Source: Archaeoglobus sp. JdFR-24 (GTDB taxonomy: Archaea; Halobacteriota; Archaeoglobi; Archaeoglobales; Archaeoglobaceae). From it: a stretch of 8,951 bases of DNA. The translations under genes and the position numbers were made by a program. This document shows positions 5,653-8,951 of the stretch, in pieces. The notes beneath the pieces were generated by a model that did no database searches, was not told where the DNA came from, and saw nothing but the letters and a program-made list of their open reading frames with translations. The stretch is taken from the NCBI GenBank assembly GCA_002011215.1, contig MTML01000139.1, positions 17,323-26,273 of the forward strand, in the 5' to 3' direction. How positions within the stretch are numbered: the stretch's first letter is position 1; each line of letters begins with the position of its first letter.

Positions 5653-6488
5653 GGGTCATAAGAGAGTTTGATCCTTGGAAGTCTCCCCTATGCACATGTA
5701 GAATGAAGTACTCTCTCAACCCATACACTGGTTGCTACCACGGGTGCTTATACTGCTACTCTACTTACATTCCAGATTTCTACAACCTGCGAATTAAAAA
5801 AGACTTGGAGAGAAAAATTCTTAAGGACCTAGAGAGGCTACAAAAAGGTTCCCTGATCTCAATCTCAAATTCGAGTGATCCGTATCCTCCCATCGAAAAG
5901 GAGCTCACGATAACGAGGAGGGCGATAGACATACTACTGAACAGCGGAATGAGGATTCTTATAGTAACAAAAAGCAATATTGTTACAAGAGATTCCGATC
6001 TTCTGTCTTCCAACTCTGCAGTTAGCATATCCGTGACCTCTCTGAGGGATTCATTTCAAAAAAAGTTTGAACCGAGAGCTCCGAATCCAGAGAAAAGGAT
6101 TAGTGCCCTAAAACAATTGAACGATGTGGGAATTCCAGTCATCCTTAGACTCGATCCAATTCTTCCATTCATAAACGAGAATGAAATCGAAAGAATAATT
6201 GATAGATGCTCTTTCGTAGATCATGTAGTCTCCTCAACTCTAAAGCTGAGATACGACTCCTTCAACAGATTAAAACGAATCTTAGCCGAGAAATCAGAGA
6301 TATACCGTGACCTTTACTTTACCAAAGGTGAGAAAATACAGAGTTCCTTTTACCTACCAAGGAAGATCAGAGAGAGAATTCTGCTGAGAGTTAAAGCAAA
6401 GTGTGAGGAGCTTGGACTAAGCTATGCATTCTGCAGAGAGGGTTTCAAATTTAGCGGAGAGAGTTGCGATGGATCGCATCTGACATAA
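5649..6488 (+). CDS. Radical SAM protein, SplB-like (COG1533 type)
   Basis: The 279-residue protein has a radical SAM core. CYHGCLYCY (29-37) is the CX3CX2C motif that binds a 4Fe-4S cluster (Cys29, Cys33, Cys36), preceded by YSLNPYTG (21-28), as in SplB-like proteins. Other family blocks are SNSSDPYPPIEKEL (73-86), EPRAPNPEKRI (141-151) and LRLDPILP (167-174). Cys15 and Cys17 precede the core, and the C-terminal tail has FCREGF (261-266) and SCDGSHL (272-278), with Cys262 and Cys273; such extra cysteines could bind a second metal centre, which is inference. True spore photoproduct lyase is a bacterial spore enzyme, so the substrate here is unknown; DNA or RNA repair or modification is only suggested by family name. 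The start overlaps the stop of the triphosphatase gene by four bases, indicating coupling. Confidence 0.88.
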   Translation: MRVIREFDPWKSPLCTCRMKYSLNPYTGCYHGCLYCYSTYIPDFYNLRIKKDLERKILKDLERLQKGSLISISNSSDPYPPIEKELTITRRAIDILLNSGMRILIVTKSNIVTRDSDLLSSNSAVSISVTSLRDSFQKKFEPRAPNPEKRISALKQLNDVGIPVILRLDPILPFINENEIERIIDRCSFVDHVVSSTLKLRYDSFNRLKRILAEKSEIYRDLYFTKGEKIQSSFYLPRKIRERILLRVKAKCEELGLSYAFCREGFKFSGESCDGSHLT

Positions 6489-6520
6489 CTCATCCTTCAA
6501 GAGATGTTTGTAAGCTCCAG

Positions 6521-7747
6521 CTAAACAATCCCGAACAGTATCAAAGCAAGCAAAAAACATACAGTACCAAAGACATCCATCATAGATGTTATCAATGGAA
6601 TACCCACATTATCCGGATCAATTCCCCTCCTGAAGGATACTATGGAGAAGTAATACGCCATGAAATTCAGAGGAACCAGTAGAATTTGTCCAGCAAGAAC
6701 TGTAACCGCAACGAGTTTAACCGTTGGTATCGTCTCTATACCCATCAGAATATTCATTCCCTGTGCGAGGAGTGCAATCAACGCGAAAATAAAGAGGCCC
6801 ATGAGATGAAATATCCCAAATATCTTCAAAATTTCCTTCGGTGGCTTAATTTTCGGTTGCAGGATACCAAGATGCAACAACGACCCGAATCTGGACGACA
6901 GAACCCCACCAATAGCTCCTCCATCCTCGAGAAAAGATGGGATAACTGTTAACAAGCCGGCAACTGCAATAAAGCTTTCTATTTTTGCACCTATAACCGC
7001 CCCTGCAATTATATCGAGAACAACGCAGAGCAAAAGTACTAAAAAGCTTTCCTTTATTATTCTTTTGGCTATCAAATGCTTTTTGCCTCTTTTCTCGTAG
7101 AAAGTTATAAAACCCATGATCACGGTAAGAATAAAAAGAATCGAGAAAATAAAAATCCTGACGGTTAAGGAGAGAGATATAACGATCTTCGCTGAAGCAA
7201 AAAGAATCGGGAGAGTGATCATGTCACCGAACAGAGTTATAAACGGAGCAGATATGTTATCGGGATTCCATCCGTACCTAAAGCTTCCCAGAGATATGAA
7301 AAAAGACACGGGAATCATGAAAAAAGCAGAGACTATCCCCGCGAGAATTGATATAGTTACAAGATCAAATGACAAGTTCACGAAACTCAAGCTTTCTCCA
7401 CCAAAAACAGATAAATTCATGGAGCTTGCAAGTATAGATGCCAGAAAACCAGTGATTATACTAAAAGACAGTAGCAGAAATGTTGACGATACGAGATTTT
7501 CAGAGTATTCTGTTGTTAGTTCAAATTTCGGCTCAATTCTACCGGTATGGAGATACGAATTGATTCTCGAGCTTAGAGAGGCATAAATATTCCCTCTCAA
7601 TCCTATACTTGGAGGGACAAGAAGAATTAGTGCTGGAAGAATTGATATAAGAGTTGAAGAAGAGCTTAAAACAAAACCTGTTATGAGATTACCCGCTGTT
7701 ACGAGAACAAGAGCAAATAGACTTTCCTTGATATCTCTCGAATCCAT
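6521..7747 (-). CDS. MgtE/SLC41-like divalent cation permease with two repeats
   Basis: The 408-residue membrane protein is a tandem duplication. Repeat one has LLVPPSIGLRGNIYASLSSR (42-61) with LHTG (66-69), then SFRYGWNPDNISAPFIT (155-171) with Asp175. Repeat two has TVIPSFLEDGGAIGGVLSSR (267-286) with LHLG (291-294), then SFRRGIDPDNVGIPLIT (371-387) with Asp391. The PDNxxxPxIT...D element is typical of MgtE and SLC41 transmembrane domains, where acidic residues line a Mg pathway. About ten membrane segments are apparent, with a basic loop at 218-230. The cytosolic N and CBS domains of bacterial MgtE are absent, as in archaeal COG1824-type proteins, so gating by that route is not expected. 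Mg is the likely substrate but another divalent cation is possible. An in-frame TGA lies nine codons upstream and no other start fits, fixing the ATG at 7747. Confidence 0.85.
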   Translation of the reverse strand: MDSRDIKESLFALVLVTAGNLITGFVLSSSSTLISILPALILLVPPSIGLRGNIYASLSSRINSYLHTGRIEPKFELTTEYSENLVSSTFLLLSFSIITGFLASILASSMNLSVFGGESLSFVNLSFDLVTISILAGIVSAFFMIPVSFFISLGSFRYGWNPDNISAPFITLFGDMITLPILFASAKIVISLSLTVRIFIFSILFILTVIMGFITFYEKRGKKHLIAKRIIKESFLVLLLCVVLDIIAGAVIGAKIESFIAVAGLLTVIPSFLEDGGAIGGVLSSRFGSLLHLGILQPKIKPPKEILKIFGIFHLMGLFIFALIALLAQGMNILMGIETIPTVKLVAVTVLAGQILLVPLNFMAYYFSIVSFRRGIDPDNVGIPLITSMMDVFGTVCFLLALILFGIV

Positions 7748-7791
7748 ATAGATAGATACAACTACAAAACATCACCTCTCTGCCATACTGA
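7748..7791 (-). promoter_or_regulatory. Leader of the cation permease gene with a distant ribosome site and micro-frames
   Basis: A TATA-like box predicts transcription near 7791, giving a leader of about 44 bases, unlike the leaderless genes nearby. It contains a strong AGAGGTGA (7772-7779) that is 24 bases from the permease ATG, too far for normal use. A four-codon frame ATGGCAGAGAGGTGA (7772-7786) runs through it. Another ATG at 7772 opens a frame of 27 residues that overlaps the permease out of frame. Whether any of this is translated is unknown. Confidence 0.35.
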
Positions 7792-7813
7792 TTTAATTGA
7801 TTTTAAAATTCAG

Positions 7814-7822
7814 GTATATAAT
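7814..7822 (-). promoter_or_regulatory. Probable TATA box of the cation permease gene
   Basis: The minus strand reads ATTATATAC here, the best TATA match in the gap between the 3-hydroxyacyl-CoA dehydrogenase and permease genes. Other AT-rich candidates at 7791-7797 and 7801-7808 cannot be excluded and would shorten the leader. Confidence 0.45.
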
Positions 7823-7839
7823 ATTGTCTATCTTATGAA

Positions 7840-7855
7840 TTTTCGAATTCGAAAA
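7840..7855. repeat. Perfect 16-base palindrome
   Basis: TTTTCGAATTCGAAAA is identical on both strands. It lies about 18 bases upstream of the permease TATA box and partly overlaps the T-rich end region of the preceding gene. It could be a dimeric regulator site for the permease promoter. With no spacer it would form a poor RNA hairpin, so a terminator role by folding alone is less likely. Confidence 0.45.
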
Positions 7856-7871
7856 AATTAAAAAACAAAAA
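7852..7871 (-). terminator. T-rich transcription terminator after the 3-hydroxyacyl-CoA dehydrogenase gene
   Basis: About 20 bases after the stop codon the minus strand reads TTTTTGTTTTTTAATTTTTT, three T runs in succession. Archaeal RNA polymerase terminates at such T tracts without needing a hairpin, so this is a plausible end for the acyl-CoA dehydrogenase and 3-hydroxyacyl-CoA dehydrogenase transcript. Confidence 0.6.
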
Positions 7872-7891
7872 CAGGAGAATGGAGTTGGAGA

Positions 7892-8752
7892 TCAACTGTA
7901 ATCGTAAAATCCTTTTCCAGTCTTTCTTCCGAGTAGTCCAGCAGACACCATCTGTTTTAATAGAGGGCAGGGTCTATATTTGTCTCCAAGCTCCCTGTGG
8001 AGGGTTTCAATAGCTGAAAGAACTATATCCAAGCCAATAAGGTCTGCAAGCTCCAATGGACCCATCGGAACATTCGTAAAGAGCTTCATACCCTTATCTA
8101 TCTCCTCCTTAGTTGCTATTCCCTCGTACAAAACATAGATTCCCTCGTTAATCCATGGCATCAAGATTCTGTTACTTATGAAACCAGCAGAGTCCTTGCA
8201 TACGACTGGCTCTTTACCAAGCTTTCTGACAAATTCTACCGCAAAATTAAGCGTATCATCGTCTGTCAACAGTCCTTTAACTATTTCAACCCCCCTCATA
8301 ACAGGAACGGGATTCATGAAATGTATTCCAACAAATTTCTCAGGACTTCTCGACACCGCTGCCATCTCAGTTATGCTCAAAGTGGATGTGTTCGATGCAA
8401 AAATTGCGGACTGGTTCTTAACTATGTCGTTCAACTCCTTTATAACGGACTTCTTTACATCCATGTTTTCCACTACCGCCTCAATAACGAGATCTGCATC
8501 CGCAATATCTTTCATGTCTGTAGTCGGCTTGATTCTCGCAAGAATTTCATCCATTTCCTCCTGAGAGATTTTTCCTTTTTTCACGAATCTAGACAGGCTC
8601 GCTTTTATCGATTCCATCCCCCTATCGGTAAATTTCTTGTCTATGTCCCTCATAACGACCTCAAACCCAGCTTGTGCACAGACCTGTGCGATTCCGTTTC
8701 CCATCGTACCCGCTCCAAGAACGCCCACTATCTTAACATCCTCTACTTTCAT
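7892..8752 (-). CDS. hbd: 3-hydroxyacyl-CoA (3-hydroxybutyryl-CoA) dehydrogenase
   Basis: The enzyme oxidises 3-hydroxyacyl-CoA to 3-oxoacyl-CoA with NAD in beta-oxidation, or runs in reverse. The 286-residue single-function protein has the Rossmann motif GAGTMG (13-18), with Asp36 positioned to bind the adenosine ribose and favour [11 protein letters not shown] (120-127), [11 protein letters not shown] (142-152; catalytic His144, Asn147), Glu156 and SAGFISNRI (188-196; Asn194) follow, then a C-terminal helical dimerisation domain ending [10 protein letters not shown]. The ATG at 8752 is chosen over the adjacent TTG at 8755 because GAGGTG at 8758-8763 has proper spacing only for the ATG. It follows an acyl-CoA dehydrogenase gene by 46 bases, so both are probably co-transcribed. 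Chain-length preference cannot be read from sequence. Confidence 0.95.
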   Translation of the reverse strand: MKVEDVKIVGVLGAGTMGNGIAQVCAQAGFEVVMRDIDKKFTDRGMESIKASLSRFVKKGKISQEEMDEILARIKPTTDMKDIADADLVIEAVVENMDVKKSVIKELNDIVKNQSAIFASNTSTLSITEMAAVSRSPEKFVGIHFMNPVPVMRGVEIVKGLLTDDDTLNFAVEFVRKLGKEPVVCKDSAGFISNRILMPWINEGIYVLYEGIATKEEIDKGMKLFTNVPMGPLELADLIGLDIVLSAIETLHRELGDKYRPCPLLKQMVSAGLLGRKTGKGFYDYS

Positions 8753-8757
8753 CAAAC

Positions 8758-8763
8758 CACCTC
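8758..8763 (-). promoter_or_regulatory. Ribosome binding site of the 3-hydroxyacyl-CoA dehydrogenase gene
   Basis: The minus strand reads GAGGTG five bases before the ATG at 8752, a strong archaeal ribosome site that decides the start against the TTG at 8755. Its presence fits an internal operon gene. Confidence 0.7.
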
Positions 8764-8798
8764 TGAGGTTGATTAAACCTAAAATTTTCTAATTACCG

Positions 8799-8951
8799 CT
8801 AAACCTTTATCCTCCCCGCAAGCCTTCTCCCGATAACTATCTTCTGTGCTTCACTCGTTCCTTCATAGATCGTACCTACCCTCGCATCCCTGTAGTACCT
8901 CTCCACATCGTACTCCTTGCTGAACCCATATCCTCCGAAGATTTGAACCGC
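8799..8951 (-). CDS. Acyl-CoA dehydrogenase, C-terminal end only; 5' part outside window
   Basis: I translated the last 50 residues by hand, ending at a TAG. They contain the C-terminal family signature: QIFGGYGF (3-10 of the fragment), [10 protein letters not shown] (16-25), then IYEGTSEAQ (28-36) and a final IGRRLAG. The Glu of YEGT occupies the catalytic base position of short- and medium-chain acyl-CoA dehydrogenases. The enzyme uses FAD to oxidise acyl-CoA to the enoyl-CoA and passes electrons to an electron-transfer flavoprotein. It lies directly upstream of the 3-hydroxyacyl-CoA dehydrogenase gene, as expected for a beta-oxidation cluster. The catalytic domain start, FAD-site residues and substrate range cannot be judged from this piece. 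Confidence 0.92.
   Translation of the reverse strand, partial: AVQIFGGYGFSKEYDVERYYRDARVGTIYEGTSEAQKIVIGRRLAGRIKV

Noticed and set aside
8753..8755. TTG start for the 3-hydroxyacyl-CoA dehydrogenase
   Set aside because: It would be almost touching the GAGGTG ribosome site; the adjacent ATG has proper spacing.

Overview
The window looks archaeal and most likely comes from a member of the Archaeoglobales (inference). It combines a form III RuBisCO containing the TVPKPKVG motif that I recall from Archaeoglobus, an archaeal-type phosphopantetheine adenylyltransferase, a two-repeat archaeal MgtE/SLC41-like transporter, and beta-oxidation genes (acyl-CoA dehydrogenase followed by 3-hydroxyacyl-CoA dehydrogenase). 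AT-rich TATA-like boxes sit about 27 bases ahead of several start codons, and strong GGAGG/GAGGTG ribosome sites occur only ahead of genes inside operons. No tRNA, rRNA, CRISPR array, insertion sequence or phage gene was found.

Layout. 1-798 (minus): 5' two thirds of a form III RuBisCO gene, cut by the window edge. 910-3373 (minus): aroA then aroC, the sixth and seventh steps of the shikimate pathway, reading towards the RuBisCO gene. 3374-3849: a 476-base AT-rich intergenic region with an RNA-type stem-loop and two TATA-like boxes but no convincing gene. 3850-4158 (plus): an unrecognised small membrane protein. 4230-4676 (plus): phosphopantetheine adenylyltransferase of CoA synthesis. 4706-5044 (minus): a DsrE-like small protein, divergent from 5122-6488 (plus), a two-gene unit of an inosine/xanthosine triphosphatase and an SplB-like radical SAM protein whose start and stop codons overlap. 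6521-7747 (minus): the MgtE/SLC41-like permease. 7892-8951 (minus): the end of an acyl-CoA dehydrogenase gene followed by 3-hydroxyacyl-CoA dehydrogenase.

How the genes relate. aroA and aroC clearly work together: EPSP synthase makes the substrate of chorismate synthase. RuBisCO III in archaea belongs to an AMP/ribose salvage route giving 3-phosphoglycerate; a metabolic link to PEP use by AroA is possible but speculative. The acyl-CoA dehydrogenase and 3-hydroxyacyl-CoA dehydrogenase are steps of fatty acid oxidation. The coupled triphosphatase and radical SAM genes suggest co-expression, but no shared pathway is known to me.

Most of the window is recognisable metabolism and I do not see a clear new multi-gene system. 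The points most worth following are non-coding: a perfect 12-base palindrome at the DsrE-like gene's predicted transcription start, an 11-pair stem-loop in the long intergenic region, and a consistent TATA-to-ATG spacing that implies leaderless mRNAs.
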